A stretch of DNA of 34,112 bases from Deltaproteobacteria bacterium (GCA_019313825.1 JAFDAM010000019.1:1-34112); one strand, 5' to 3'; shown: positions 13,441 to 21,388, counted from the stretch's first letter. The notes: a model not told the origin generated them from the letters alone. Made by a program: numbers and translations.

Positions 13441-15492
13441 ATGGCCCAAAAGATAATAAAGTCTGATTGTATCCTTTGTATAAATAGCTGCGGCATTGAT
13501 GCCTATGTTAAGGACGGCAAGCTGGTTAAGGTGGAGGGCATGAAAGAGCATCCCATCAGTGAGGGCGCCTTATGTCCCAGGGGTGAAGCGCTGCCTGAAT
13601 GGGTCTATTCAAAGGGCAGGCTGCAGCACCCCATGCAGAAAGTAGACGGCAAGTGGGAGCGCATCTCCTGGGATGACGCACTGGATACCATTGCCGAGAA
13701 GCTTCAGGAGATCAAGGATAAATACGGTGCAAGGGGCCTTGCCGTGTATACCGGCTCCCTGGGCACGGAAAATATAGAACTGGCTGCCTATGCCCAGAGG
13801 TTCCGTGGTGTGTACGGCACCCCGAACCTGCTCTCGGTGGAAGGCAACTGCTTCCGGTCACGTATCATGGCACGCCAGATGACCTTCGGCGGTTACCCCA
13901 TAGAGGAGCCGTGGAATTCCAAGTGCGTTATCGTCTATGGGCAGAACATGGATAATTCAAGGATCACTGTGGGAAGCAAGATCTATAAGGCCATGGATGA
14001 TGGTACCCTGGAGCACTTGATTATCATCGACCCGAAACGGATCCCCATGGCGGAGAAAGGCATCCATCTTCAACTGAGGCCCGGTACTGATACCGCCCTG
14101 ACTCTCGGGTTTCTAAATGTCATTATTGGAGAAGACCTGTATGACAAGGAGTTTGTAGAGAAGTCCTGCATGGGCTTTAATAGGCTCAAAGAGCATGTGA
14201 AGCAGTACACGCCCGAGACAATCGAGGAGATCACATGGGTACCTGCGGATGATATCAGGAAGGTTGCCCGTTTGTTTGCTCAAAACACGCCCGCATCTTT
14301 AGTGCCCGGCACCTGTTCCATCGATCAGCATATAAACGGCTTTCAGGGGAACAGGATTCATGCCATTATGCAGGCGGTAACCGGAAACATAAATATCCCC
14401 GGCGGATGGGTCTCTATCCCGTTTATTCGGCTGGGAGATATGAGAGTCACTGAGATCAGCGACCCCATAGGCACCAAGGAGCACCCGTTGTTCCGCCGTT
14501 TCTGGGGCAGGACATCACCTTACGGACAGCAGATGCTCTTTGCAGACGCGGTGCTGAAGGAAGAGCCGTATCCCATCAAGGGCCTGATCTGCACGGGTGG
14601 TAATCCCGCGCTGACCCTGCCCGATTCCGAGCGTATCAAAGAGGCGATGAGGGCGCTGGACTTCATGGTGGTATCCGAGCTCTTTATGACCGAAACAGCA
14701 GAGCTTGCAGACATCGTGCTTCCTGCCTGTTCGTTCCTGGAGAAGAGCGGTGTGGGCTATGTTTACGGAGTGACCAACTGTATTCCCTATGCCATGCTCC
14801 GCAAGAAGGTGATAGAGCCTATAGGTGAGAGTCGGCCGGACTGGAAGATATGGACCGGGATTGCCAACAGGATGGGTTACCAGGAACACTTCCCGTGGAA
14901 GACCGAGGAGGAGGTTATCGACTTCTTCCTGAAACCCAGCGGACTGACCAGGGAGCAGCTGGATACGGAGCATCCCGAAGGTATGTACTATGCTGAGAAG
15001 CAGTACAAACCGGGTAAATTTTATACCCCCTCAGGCAAGATTGAGCTCTACTCAGAGACCCTTGCGGAGAACGGCTATGATCCGATCCCGAAACACGTGG
15101 AGCCAAGCAAGAGCCCGGTGAGCACACCTGAGCTGTTCAAGAAGTATCCCGTGATCCTGAGCACCGGCGCCAGGGTTCCCGAATATACACACAGCCAGTT
15201 CAGGGGAGTTCCCTCTCTTAAAAAGATGGCGCCCGAGCCTTTGGCGGAGATCCATCCCGATACGGCCGGCAAATACGGTATCAGTGACGGTGACATGATG
15301 ACCATAGAGACGACCAAGGGCCAGATCGAGATCAAGGCCCTGACAACAGAGGCCCTGCACCCGGGGATAGTCAGCATCCCCCATGGGTGGGCAAAGGCAA
15401 ACTCCAATGTGTTGACCGAGCTTGAGCCCCGTGATCCTGTGACAGGCTACACGGAGATGAAGGCCTTGTTGTGCAGGGTAGCCAAAGCTTAA
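13441..15492 (+). CDS. Molybdopterin oxidoreductase (formate dehydrogenase-like)
   Basis: A 683-residue Mo/W-bisPGD enzyme of the DMSO-reductase superfamily, close in size to FdhF. The N-terminal [4Fe-4S] motif is Cys10-x2-Cys13-x3-Cys17-x27-Cys45. GNCFRSR places Cys137 where the metal-ligating Cys or Sec of formate dehydrogenases lies. Conserved family blocks include VYGQNMDNS, LIIIDPKRIPMAEKGIHLQL, CTGGNPALTLPDS, ELADIVLPACSFLEKSG, the dinucleotide-binding end region TGARVPEYTHSQFRG and IPHGWAKANSNVLT. No Tat signal is present, so it is cytoplasmic. AAGGAGGAAAAG precedes the ATG. A convergent fdhD follows, supporting a sulfurated Mo/W site. The substrate is uncertain: formate is plausible, other reductase or hydratase activities are possible. 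Confidence 0.85.
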   Translation: MAQKIIKSDCILCINSCGIDAYVKDGKLVKVEGMKEHPISEGALCPRGEALPEWVYSKGRLQHPMQKVDGKWERISWDDALDTIAEKLQEIKDKYGARGLAVYTGSLGTENIELAAYAQRFRGVYGTPNLLSVEGNCFRSRIMARQMTFGGYPIEEPWNSKCVIVYGQNMDNSRITVGSKIYKAMDDGTLEHLIIIDPKRIPMAEKGIHLQLRPGTDTALTLGFLNVIIGEDLYDKEFVEKSCMGFNRLKEHVKQYTPETIEEITWVPADDIRKVARLFAQNTPASLVPGTCSIDQHINGFQGNRIHAIMQAVTGNINIPGGWVSIPFIRLGDMRVTEISDPIGTKEHPLFRRFWGRTSPYGQQMLFADAVLKEEPYPIKGLICTGGNPALTLPDSERIKEAMRALDFMVVSELFMTETAELADIVLPACSFLEKSGVGYVYGVTNCIPYAMLRKKVIEPIGESRPDWKIWTGIANRMGYQEHFPWKTEEEVIDFFLKPSGLTREQLDTEHPEGMYYAEKQYKPGKFYTPSGKIELYSETLAENGYDPIPKHVEPSKSPVSTPELFKKYPVILSTGARVPEYTHSQFRGVPSLKKMAPEPLAEIHPDTAGKYGISDGDMMTIETTKGQIEIKALTTEALHPGIVSIPHGWAKANSNVLTELEPRDPVTGYTEMKALLCRVAKA

Positions 15493-15520
15493 GGTAAAAT
15501 GACTTGTTGATCATTTTTCT

Positions 15521-15553
15521 AATAACCCGTCGCCATTATGGCGACGGGTTATT
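15521..15553. terminator. Bidirectional hairpin terminator
   Basis: A perfect 15-bp stem AATAACCCGTCGCCA / TGGCGACGGGTTATT with loop TTA, located between the convergent Mo-enzyme gene and fdhD. T-rich flanks lie on both sides on the plus strand. Confidence 0.8.
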
Positions 15554-15700
15554 TCTGTTTACCCCGGTAAGATCTTTTTAAAGGCGGCAATTAAAGCCGG
15601 AAAAGAGATTGACACTGCCCCCTTCCCCGGGGTTTATTGTAACTTGAAAACCACGTCCTTCTTCCCGCTTTACGGGAGATCTTCGAGGGTCGTGGATTCT

Positions 15701-16474
15701 TTACACGACGACCCTCTCAGGATGGCAGTAGCAGTTCAGCCTCTTATCCCTAACAAATCCCACGACAGTCATCCCTGCCCGCTCCCCGGTCTTAACTCCA
15801 TCAGAGGTTACTGCCGAAACAGAGGCGATAAGCGGGATGCCAACCATCGCAGCCTTAAAGACCATGTCCGACGGAAGACGGCCTGAAACTGCCAGCCAGC
15901 AGTCGCTAAGGTCGATTCCTTTTTTCAAGCCTCCACCAATCACCTTGTCCACAGTGTTGTGCCTGCCCAGGTCCTCGGCCTGGAACAGGGACTCGCCTGC
16001 AGGGGAGAAGAGGATAGCGCAGTGCGTCCCCCCGGTCCTGTTAAATACAGGCATTTTGGAGAGCATGCGAACACAGTTAATGATTACTTTGGCAGGGACA
16101 CGAAACCCAGTCCCATCAATCTTCTTATACACCCTGAAATCTTGCGCCAAGTCCACGTTTCTGTTCCCTGTGGATTCCAGCAGCGTGGCTGAAGGCAGTG
16201 ACGTCTTTGCCTGCTCATTCCTTATAACTAGGGCAAGATTATCCGTTATTTCTATTGACGAGACATCTTCAGCCCTTTGAATAAGGCCCCGTGTTAAAAG
16301 AAATCCCAGCACAAACTCCTCGAGGAGAGAGGGGGAAACCATTGCCCGGACAAAATCTTCTCCATCCAAGCGGATACTCAGCCGGCACTCATTGATAAGC
16401 TCGTCGGTAAGCTCTTTCACCTTTCCGGTCTCAAAGAATCGTTTGATCTGCTTTTTAACAACTATATTGCTCAC
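15701..16474 (-). CDS. fdhD: FdhD-family sulfurtransferase/chaperone
   Basis: FdhD carries sulfur from IscS to the Mo/W cofactor of formate dehydrogenases. Family blocks are evident: LVIRNEQ region, NRTGGTHCAILFSPAGESL, AEDLGRHNTVDKVIGGGL, WLAVSGRLPSDMVFKAAMVG, IPLIASVSAVTSDGVKTGER and GMTVVGFVRDKRLNCY. The GTG at 16474 is preferred over the TTG at 16513 because AAAGGAG lies 5 nt upstream, giving about 257 residues. The usual CxxC of E. coli FdhD, expected near residue 105, is absent (the stretch reads LLESTGNRNVDLA). GGTHCA still supplies one cysteine. It converges on the molybdopterin oxidoreductase, its likely client. Confidence 0.88.
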   Translation of the reverse strand: MSNIVVKKQIKRFFETGKVKELTDELINECRLSIRLDGEDFVRAMVSPSLLEEFVLGFLLTRGLIQRAEDVSSIEITDNLALVIRNEQAKTSLPSATLLESTGNRNVDLAQDFRVYKKIDGTGFRVPAKVIINCVRMLSKMPVFNRTGGTHCAILFSPAGESLFQAEDLGRHNTVDKVIGGGLKKGIDLSDCWLAVSGRLPSDMVFKAAMVGIPLIASVSAVTSDGVKTGERAGMTVVGFVRDKRLNCYCHPERVVV

Positions 16475-16687
16475 TTTCACTCCTTTATAAGAAGGAACAA
16501 ATATCAAAAACAATATCCATCGGTGTATGATTGGCAGTTCCGGGGCATGCCCGAAAAATGTATACCGTAACCGGAGGGTTGATTAAGCTCGTTTCCCGTG
16601 ATAGAAATCAGTATTAAGTTCTTATTAAGCCGGATGTCCTTATTGTGACAATATACTATCTTTTAAACAGGAACAAAAGAAGAGTTT

Positions 16688-17263
16688 GTGAATAGATCGG
16701 AATGGCACATCTACACAGGGAAGATCCCCCATAGCGAAAAGGGGGATTATTGGGTCAGTTTTGAGAGTGATCCTGACCTGAAAAAAACAAAAAATAATAT
16801 TTACGGCCGGTGCCTGCCGTGTATACGGAACCTCTATCATCAGTTGAAAGAGGGACGCAGAGAGATCACCCTGGGCAATGCCTTCAACTGCTGGAAGATA
16901 ACGGCAGTGGTCAAGGGGATCGATGAGTGCCTTTCTCTGCTCAATGAGTTTGAGAAGAGGTTCCCATCAGGGCACGTATTCGGAAAATTCGGCAGCGGCC
17001 GCCCTGCTTCGGAAAGGAAGGTTGTCGTATTTCATACCGAGGATGAGGGCGAGCGGGACCGGATTAAGGAGGCCCTGGAGGCATGTCTCCCGGATGTTGA
17101 TAGAGACGGCAAGATCCTGGTCTCAAGGGCATGCGGGGTGCTATATGATGATATCCTGGGGGATTGGCGCAAATGGCAGCCGGTTAGCCCTGTAATATCA
17201 CCCGAAAGCAGAGGCCCGCTGCTGGAGAGGATAAAGAGGCTGCTCTATAGATCTACCATGTAA
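16688..17263 (+). CDS. Hypothetical protein, 191 aa
   Basis: Not recognised. It begins with GTG preceded by AGAAGAG. The sequence is soluble, with a CLPC pair near residue 43 and a beta-alpha pattern (EITLGNAFNCWKITAVVKGI, then GHVFGKFGSGRP and KVVVFHTEDEGERDRIKEAL) that may be one or two ferredoxin-like domains. The conserved-looking GSGRP loop and the C-terminal basic helix (RIKRLLYRS) are the only notable features. It is divergent from fdhD and upstream of the IDI-like gene. A TA-flanked MITE candidate begins directly after its stop codon. It may belong to the aromatic-acid gene set, but position is the only evidence. Confidence 0.6.
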   Translation: MNRSEWHIYTGKIPHSEKGDYWVSFESDPDLKKTKNNIYGRCLPCIRNLYHQLKEGRREITLGNAFNCWKITAVVKGIDECLSLLNEFEKRFPSGHVFGKFGSGRPASERKVVVFHTEDEGERDRIKEALEACLPDVDRDGKILVSRACGVLYDDILGDWRKWQPVSPVISPESRGPLLERIKRLLYRSTM

Positions 17264-17442
17264 TACCTGAATTTTGCACCAACTATCTACTGTGGCTTGA
17301 AGCGCCTTATCTTTAAAGCTCGTTTCATGATTTTGATCCTCACCATATGGGTAATATGCCTGCGGGTCAAAATCACTCCAACTTCGCTTTAAACACAAGG
17401 CTTTCGGTGCCTCGCTACGATACTTGGTGCAAAATTCAGGTA
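17264..17442. mobile_element. MITE candidate, 17-bp TIRs with TA target duplication
   Basis: CCTGAATTTTGCACCAA (17266-17282) is repeated exactly inverted at 17424-17440. Both ends are flanked by TA (17264-17265 and 17441-17442), the target-site duplication of IS630/Tc1-mariner transposases. The interior is itself a long imperfect palindrome (ATTTTGATCC ... GGGTCAAAAT). It has no ORF and starts immediately after the stop of the 191-aa gene. Confidence 0.75.
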
Positions 17443-17557
17443 ATTGAAATGGTAAAAGTCTGGTAACCTTCAATAGTATGCACATCCCATATAGAATGCT
17501 CGGTATGGAATGTGATTATTGTTTCTGAAAATCGATATCTCACAAAAGGATTGGAAC

Positions 17558-18616
17558 GTGCAGGATAGATCTGACATTACAACCTTAAAGGAAAGGTCTT
17601 CAACCGAGGACAAGGATGGACACATACGTTTTTGTCTGGAAAAGGATGTAGAGTCTTCTAAGTCGACCGGGTTTGAGAGATATGACCTTATTAACAGTTC
17701 CTTGCCGGACATGGATTATAACGATATCGATATCTCTTGTCGATTCATGGGGAAAGATATCTCCGCACCTTTTATTGTTCTACCCCTGACGGGCGGGACT
17801 GAAACGGCCACGGAGATTAACAGAAACCTGGCAAAGGCCGCCCAGGAACTCAATGTCGTAATGTCTGTGGGTTCTCAAAGACTGGGCCTTGAGAATCCCG
17901 CTCTTGAAGCCACCTATCAGGTAAGGGATGTGGCTCCTGATGTCCCTCTTCTCGCTAATCTAGGTGCCATATATCTTAATTACGGATACGGGCTTAAAGA
18001 GTGTGAAAGGGCGGTTCAGATGATCGGCGCAGACGGGTTGTTTCTGTATCTGAATCCCATGCAAAAGGTCTTTCAAGGGACCCGCAACCTGAACTTTAAA
18101 GGACTTTCCGGCAAGATAGCCCATATATGCGGCAATCTGAGCGTGCCCGTGATAGTGAGAGAGGTGGGCTTCGGGCTCTCGTCAGATGTCGCACTTCAGA
18201 TGAAGAAGGCGGGAGCGAGTATGCTTGATATATCCGGTGCCGGCGGCACTTCCTGGGTGAAGGTGACAAGGTACCTTAAGGAAGATTCAATAAAAAAATT
18301 TGGCTCAAACTTTGACGACTGGGGTATACCCACTGTGGATTCATTGATCGCCGTCAAGGAGGCTGTCAATGATCTCCCAATTATTGCATCCGGTGGTATT
18401 CGCAATGGAATTGAGATTGCCAAGGCTCTGGCCCTGGGAGCAAGTTATGCTGGAATGTCTCTTCCTCTTCTATCCCCCGCCATGGAATCGTCAGAGATTG
18501 TTAAAAAGACAATAGACAATTTTATCAAAGAGGTCAAAATGGCCATGTTTTGTTGCGGTGTGTCAAATTTACGTGCATTACGAAAGGGTGAATGTATCAG
18601 GAAAAAGGAATTGTAA
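17558..18616 (+). CDS. IDI-2-like FMN-dependent TIM-barrel protein, divergent
   Basis: The protein has the fold and signatures of type 2 isopentenyl-diphosphate isomerase, an FMN enzyme that interconverts IPP and DMAPP. Visible are TGG near residue 85, VMSVGSQR, LLANLGAIY, VIVREVGFGLS, DISGAGGTSWV and the FMN-phosphate-binding IIASGGIRNGIEIAKALALGA. Residues thought to act in catalysis differ: HLN is YLN, the Mg-binding QE is QK, and the Lys of VKEVG is Arg. It may therefore be a paralogue with another substrate. GTG at 17558 has AAAGGA 7 nt upstream; the ORF-track TTG at 17519 has no ribosome-binding site. The next gene follows after 23 bp. Confidence 0.75.
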   Translation: MQDRSDITTLKERSSTEDKDGHIRFCLEKDVESSKSTGFERYDLINSSLPDMDYNDIDISCRFMGKDISAPFIVLPLTGGTETATEINRNLAKAAQELNVVMSVGSQRLGLENPALEATYQVRDVAPDVPLLANLGAIYLNYGYGLKECERAVQMIGADGLFLYLNPMQKVFQGTRNLNFKGLSGKIAHICGNLSVPVIVREVGFGLSSDVALQMKKAGASMLDISGAGGTSWVKVTRYLKEDSIKKFGSNFDDWGIPTVDSLIAVKEAVNDLPIIASGGIRNGIEIAKALALGASYAGMSLPLLSPAMESSEIVKKTIDNFIKEVKMAMFCCGVSNLRALRKGECIRKKEL

Positions 18617-18639
18617 AAAGACTATTATGAGATTGGTCA

Positions 18640-19119
18640 ATGGAAGAAAAGGAACTCAAAGAAACAATTCTTGAATACGTGGAAACTCACAACAGTATGT
18701 CCCTGGCAACGGAGGGGGATGGCCTGCCCCATGCTGCTACGCTCTTCTATGTCAACATCGGGTTTCAGTTATATTTTGTGAGCAGCCCCTTAAGCAGGCA
18801 TGGAGAGAATATCGCCCGTAACGCAAGTGTATCCGCTACTATCAGTGAGGATTATTCCGGGTGGAGTGATATCAAGGGTATTCAGATGGAGGGCCGTGTG
18901 GAAAAGGTTGGGAGTATTATGGAGAACGGTCGCATTGTAAAGGCCTATGTGAAGAAGTTCCCTGATGTGGCGGATTTCTTCCTTTCTCCCAGAAAGCTCG
19001 GCCAGGCAATAGCAAACAAGGTGGCCAAGGTCAGGTTTTATAAGTTTGTGCCGACCAGGATACGCTTCATCAATAATGCCTTGGACTTCGGCCACCGGGA
19101 CGAATTGATACTTTCCTGA
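18640..19119 (+). CDS. Pyridoxamine 5'-phosphate oxidase-family flavin protein
   Basis: A 159-residue split-barrel protein of the PNPOx/FMN-binding superfamily. Typical features are the opening helix, then MSLATEGDGLPHAATLFYVNIGFQLYF, the LSRHGENIARNASVSATI helix-strand block and GIQMEGRVEKVG. The family binds FMN, F420 or haem and has varied activities. It follows the IDI-2-like gene by 23 bp, so the two are translationally close and likely function together; both may be flavin-dependent. A precise reaction cannot be given. A MITE candidate lies about 80 bp downstream. Confidence 0.78.
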   Translation: MEEKELKETILEYVETHNSMSLATEGDGLPHAATLFYVNIGFQLYFVSSPLSRHGENIARNASVSATISEDYSGWSDIKGIQMEGRVEKVGSIMENGRIVKAYVKKFPDVADFFLSPRKLGQAIANKVAKVRFYKFVPTRIRFINNALDFGHRDELILS

Positions 19120-19198
19120 ATGAATGCGCAGCCAAAAGGAGGGGCGATATTCTATGATGTCCTTTCATGGCTTTGATACCTTAAACCCTAAAGTTGCA

Positions 19199-19320
19199 TA
19201 AATAACATGGCAAAATGGGCTTAAGACAGTAACAAACAGTGTTTTTAAACTTTTTCCGTATCTTGGTGAAATTTACCACAAGTGGCATCCTGACATTTTT
19301 AGAAATAGCCATGTTATTTA
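19199..19320. mobile_element. MITE candidate with 11-bp TIRs and TA flanks
   Basis: AATAACATGGC (19201-19211) and GCCATGTTATT (19308-19318) are exact inverted copies, and each end abuts TA. The 118-bp interior has no ORF. The arms are shorter than in the element at 17264, so support is weaker. Confidence 0.5.
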
Positions 19321-19461
19321 CTCGATGGGAAAGCCGATGATATCCCGCCTCGGCGGGACTTCACCCTTGACGCCTTGGATCTCCCCGATGATGCGGGATC
19401 TTTCGAGCGGCATCTTCGACTTTTGCAACGTTAGGGTAAACTTCAAGAAGGGGATAGGGAA

Positions 19462-19647
19462 ATGGCTGAACAAAGATGCGGCAGTTGTTCCTTTCGGGCC
19501 ATATATGATAGAAAGCCCAAGTCGATCCTGGGGCGGATATGGCGATGGCATATGAATTGGTGTCCGGGTTGGAAGTCCTATCTGAAATCACTTCCAGAGG
19601 AAGAAAGGGCCGATATAATCTCTCGATATAATAATCTGTCAGCCTAG
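19462..19647 (+). CDS. Small Cys/Trp-rich protein, 61 aa
   Basis: The protein has a CGSC pair at residues 6-9, a basic segment (RAIYDRKPKSILGRIWRWH) and WCPGWKSY around 33-40, followed by an acidic helix. The spaced cysteines suggest metal or Fe-S binding together with Cys34. The sequence looks conserved rather than random, and GGGGATAGGGA precedes its ATG. No named family is recalled with certainty. It lies between the PNPOx-like gene and the bzdN chimera, so it may belong to the aromatic-acid cluster. The overlapping ORFs in other frames are treated as shadows. Confidence 0.6.
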   Translation: MAEQRCGSCSFRAIYDRKPKSILGRIWRWHMNWCPGWKSYLKSLPEEERADIISRYNNLSA

Positions 19648-19892
19648 GCAATGGGGTAAGGTATATGGTGATTGACAGGCTTCAGGGAAGGATTGTGGAC
19701 GGCTCTGGAATGCCTGTTTCTAACCCTCTCACCCACATGTGGGATGCCCTGCTTCTCCCTGATATCCCTGTATCCGTATATGGAACGTACACCATGATCC
19801 AGGACCCTTTCTCCAAAGAGCATGATGCCGATTGCGCCCAGGGGCTCCTGATCCACCATCAAGGCATCATCTGTCATTTTTATGTTATAGTT
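19648..19892. other. Intergenic; possible decayed coding sequence
   Basis: Open frames exist on both strands (19665-19901 plus, 19644-19877 minus), but neither shows a recognisable family or a clear ribosome-binding site. It may be a gene relic. Confidence 0.35.
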
Positions 19893-19922
19893 ACTTTGTA
19901 GCTAAAATATGATTAAATTGTA
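19893..19922 (+). repeat. 30-bp upstream motif, copy 2
   Basis: Matches 12690-12719 at 28 of 30 positions. It lies about 35 bp before the start of the GNAT/bzdN chimera, mirroring the position of copy 1 ahead of the bzdO remnant. No good -35 box precedes this copy. Confidence 0.7.
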
Positions 19923-19956
19923 AATTATTAATTTATTGGTCAAAAGGGTTGAATCA

Positions 19957-20310
19957 TTGGATAACCTCCTGATAAGAGGACTAAAAATAGAGGATGCAGA
20001 GGATGTCAACAGGATCCTCAGGGCGATCACAGGGGAGCAGGAAAGGCTTGACATACAACAGATCATTGACGAACTGTCCAGAAGCGGCGGGGTTGCCAGT
20101 CTGGTTGCCGAGCTTGACGGCGCGATCGTTATGCAGCAGAAGTTCTGCGATCCCCATGAGATGGACATTCCGTTTGTCAGGAAGTTTCTGGAAGAGAACG
20201 ATGTTCCCACATACTTTCTCGAGGTTGACGTCACAACTCCGCTCGGTCCCTTTGCCATCCGTACGGAGGCATTCCACGAAACCCTGGAGGCAGAGGGCGA
20301 TCTGTTTTAA
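19957..20310 (+). CDS. Chimera: GNAT N-terminus fused to BzdN/BcrC C-terminus
   Basis: A 117-residue ORF in two clear halves. Residues 1-53 (LIRGLKIEDAEDVNRIL ... VASLVAELDGAIV) look like the beginning of a GNAT acetyltransferase, broken just before its acetyl-CoA-binding loop. From MQQKFCDPHEMDIPFVRKFL through YFLEVDVTTPLGPFAIRTEA to the stop it is the C-terminal tail of a benzoyl-CoA reductase BcrC/BzdN-type subunit; the Cys of KFCDPH is the conserved cluster ligand. Neither domain is complete, so enzymatic activity is unlikely. The TTG at 19957 is preferred because AAAAGGG lies 8 nt upstream. It is probably a deletion-fusion product; a regulatory decoy role is speculative. Confidence 0.65.
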   Translation: MDNLLIRGLKIEDAEDVNRILRAITGEQERLDIQQIIDELSRSGGVASLVAELDGAIVMQQKFCDPHEMDIPFVRKFLEENDVPTYFLEVDVTTPLGPFAIRTEAFHETLEAEGDLF

Positions 20311-20322
20311 TTTCATCTTAAC

Positions 20323-20410
20323 TAGTGTCCATCCGGAAATGGATCATTACCGGATGGAGCTGACAGCTGATAGCTTGAATCCATAAACGGTAGTTTATGG
20401 ATGGACACTA
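20323..20410. mobile_element. MITE/REP candidate, TA-flanked, multi-stem
   Basis: TAGTGTCCATCC (20323-20334) and GGATGGACACTA (20399-20410) are exact inverted copies beginning and ending with TA. Two nested hairpins lie inside: CCATCCGG/CCGGATGG (20329-20357) and CCATAAAC-GGTA-GTTTATGG. A related end (GGATGGAAACTAACTA) occurs at about 31504. Confidence 0.65.
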
Positions 20411-20553
20411 ACTACTCATTCAAGGTTCAAGGGGTCAAGGTTTAGCTCTGGCGAATAGGCGACCATGAATCTGGTTGACTCTTTTAAGAAATTTGGAAAT
20501 ATAAAAGCTGGAGAATTAATATCTTTAAATAGATCTAAGGAGGTTTTAGAAAG

Positions 20554-21327
20554 ATGATAAGCGCAGGAATTGATTGTGGTGCTAAAAATACCAAGACTAT
20601 TATTATGAAGGATGGCCAGATCATCGGCAAAGGGTCGGTTCTAACGGGTTTTGACCAGGGGAAGGCTGTTGAGGATTCCCTGGAAATGGCCATTCAGGTA
20701 GCCGGTATTACAAGAGAAGATATTGATAAGATAGCCGGCACCGGATCAGGAAAGAATGCTGTTGAGATGGCTGATATGAAAGTGAGCGACATCAAGGCTA
20801 TGGGAAAGGGAGCACATAAAATTTTCCCGAATGCCAGAACGGTTACAGACGTTGGAGCTGAAGAGGGAAGGGCTGTCAAGCTGGATGAGAATGGAAATGC
20901 CGTTGATTTTGCCGTTAACGAAAAATGCGCGGCAGGCGCAGGCGCCTTTATCGAAGCCATGAGCAGGGCGCTTGAGACGCCTCTTGAGGAGATGGGACCG
21001 TTGTCTCTGAAATCGAATAAAGAGATTCCCATGAACGCCCAGTGCGCTATCTTCTCCGAATCCGAAGTGGTCGGGCTTATTCATGCCAAGACGGAAATAC
21101 ATGATATAAGCAAAGCCATCCATGATGCCATGGCGAGCCGTATTGTATCCATGATCCGCCGGATTGGTGTTAATCCCGATGTGGTCATGCTTGGAGGTGT
21201 TGGCAATAATCCGGGCTTTGTGGAATCCATGAGGCGTGAATTAGAACAGGATAAGATCTACCTGCCTGATGAGCCGGAATTTGGAGCAGCTGTGGGCGCT
21301 GCAATTGTGGCCTCAGAAGCGGAATAA
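20554..21327 (+). CDS. bzdQ: Benzoyl-CoA reductase ATPase subunit, BzdQ/BcrD type
   Basis: A 257-residue ASKHA-fold ATPase of the HgdC/BcrAD family. It couples ATP hydrolysis to low-potential electron transfer into the ring-reducing BzdNO core. The phosphate-1 motif is GIDCGAKNTKTII. GTGSGKNAVEMAD and TVTDVGAEEGRAVKL follow, and the adenosine region is VMLGGVGNNPGFVESM. The two cluster cysteines are in NEKCAAGAGAFIEAM and NAQCAIFSESEVVGL; they would ligate the single [4Fe-4S] at the dimer interface with BzdP. AAGGAGG lies 12 nt before the ATG. bzdP follows after 61 bp. The size fits BcrD/BzdQ (about 30 kDa). The gene is intact although its catalytic partners here are fragments. Confidence 0.88.
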   Translation: MISAGIDCGAKNTKTIIMKDGQIIGKGSVLTGFDQGKAVEDSLEMAIQVAGITREDIDKIAGTGSGKNAVEMADMKVSDIKAMGKGAHKIFPNARTVTDVGAEEGRAVKLDENGNAVDFAVNEKCAAGAGAFIEAMSRALETPLEEMGPLSLKSNKEIPMNAQCAIFSESEVVGLIHAKTEIHDISKAIHDAMASRIVSMIRRIGVNPDVVMLGGVGNNPGFVESMRRELEQDKIYLPDEPEFGAAVGAAIVASEAE

Positions 21328-21388
21328 AATAGATATTAATCGTTAATCGAATAACCAATAATGAATGCTACTATTGGAGGATATATAA

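Noticed and set aside
14515-15407. Several 110-152 aa minus-strand ORFs opposite the molybdopterin oxidoreductase
   Set aside because: Shadows of a strongly conserved plus-strand gene.
19644-19901. Gene on either strand between the small Cys protein and the bzdN chimera
   Set aside because: Open frames exist on both strands but neither shows motifs, a ribosome-binding site or a plausible start.
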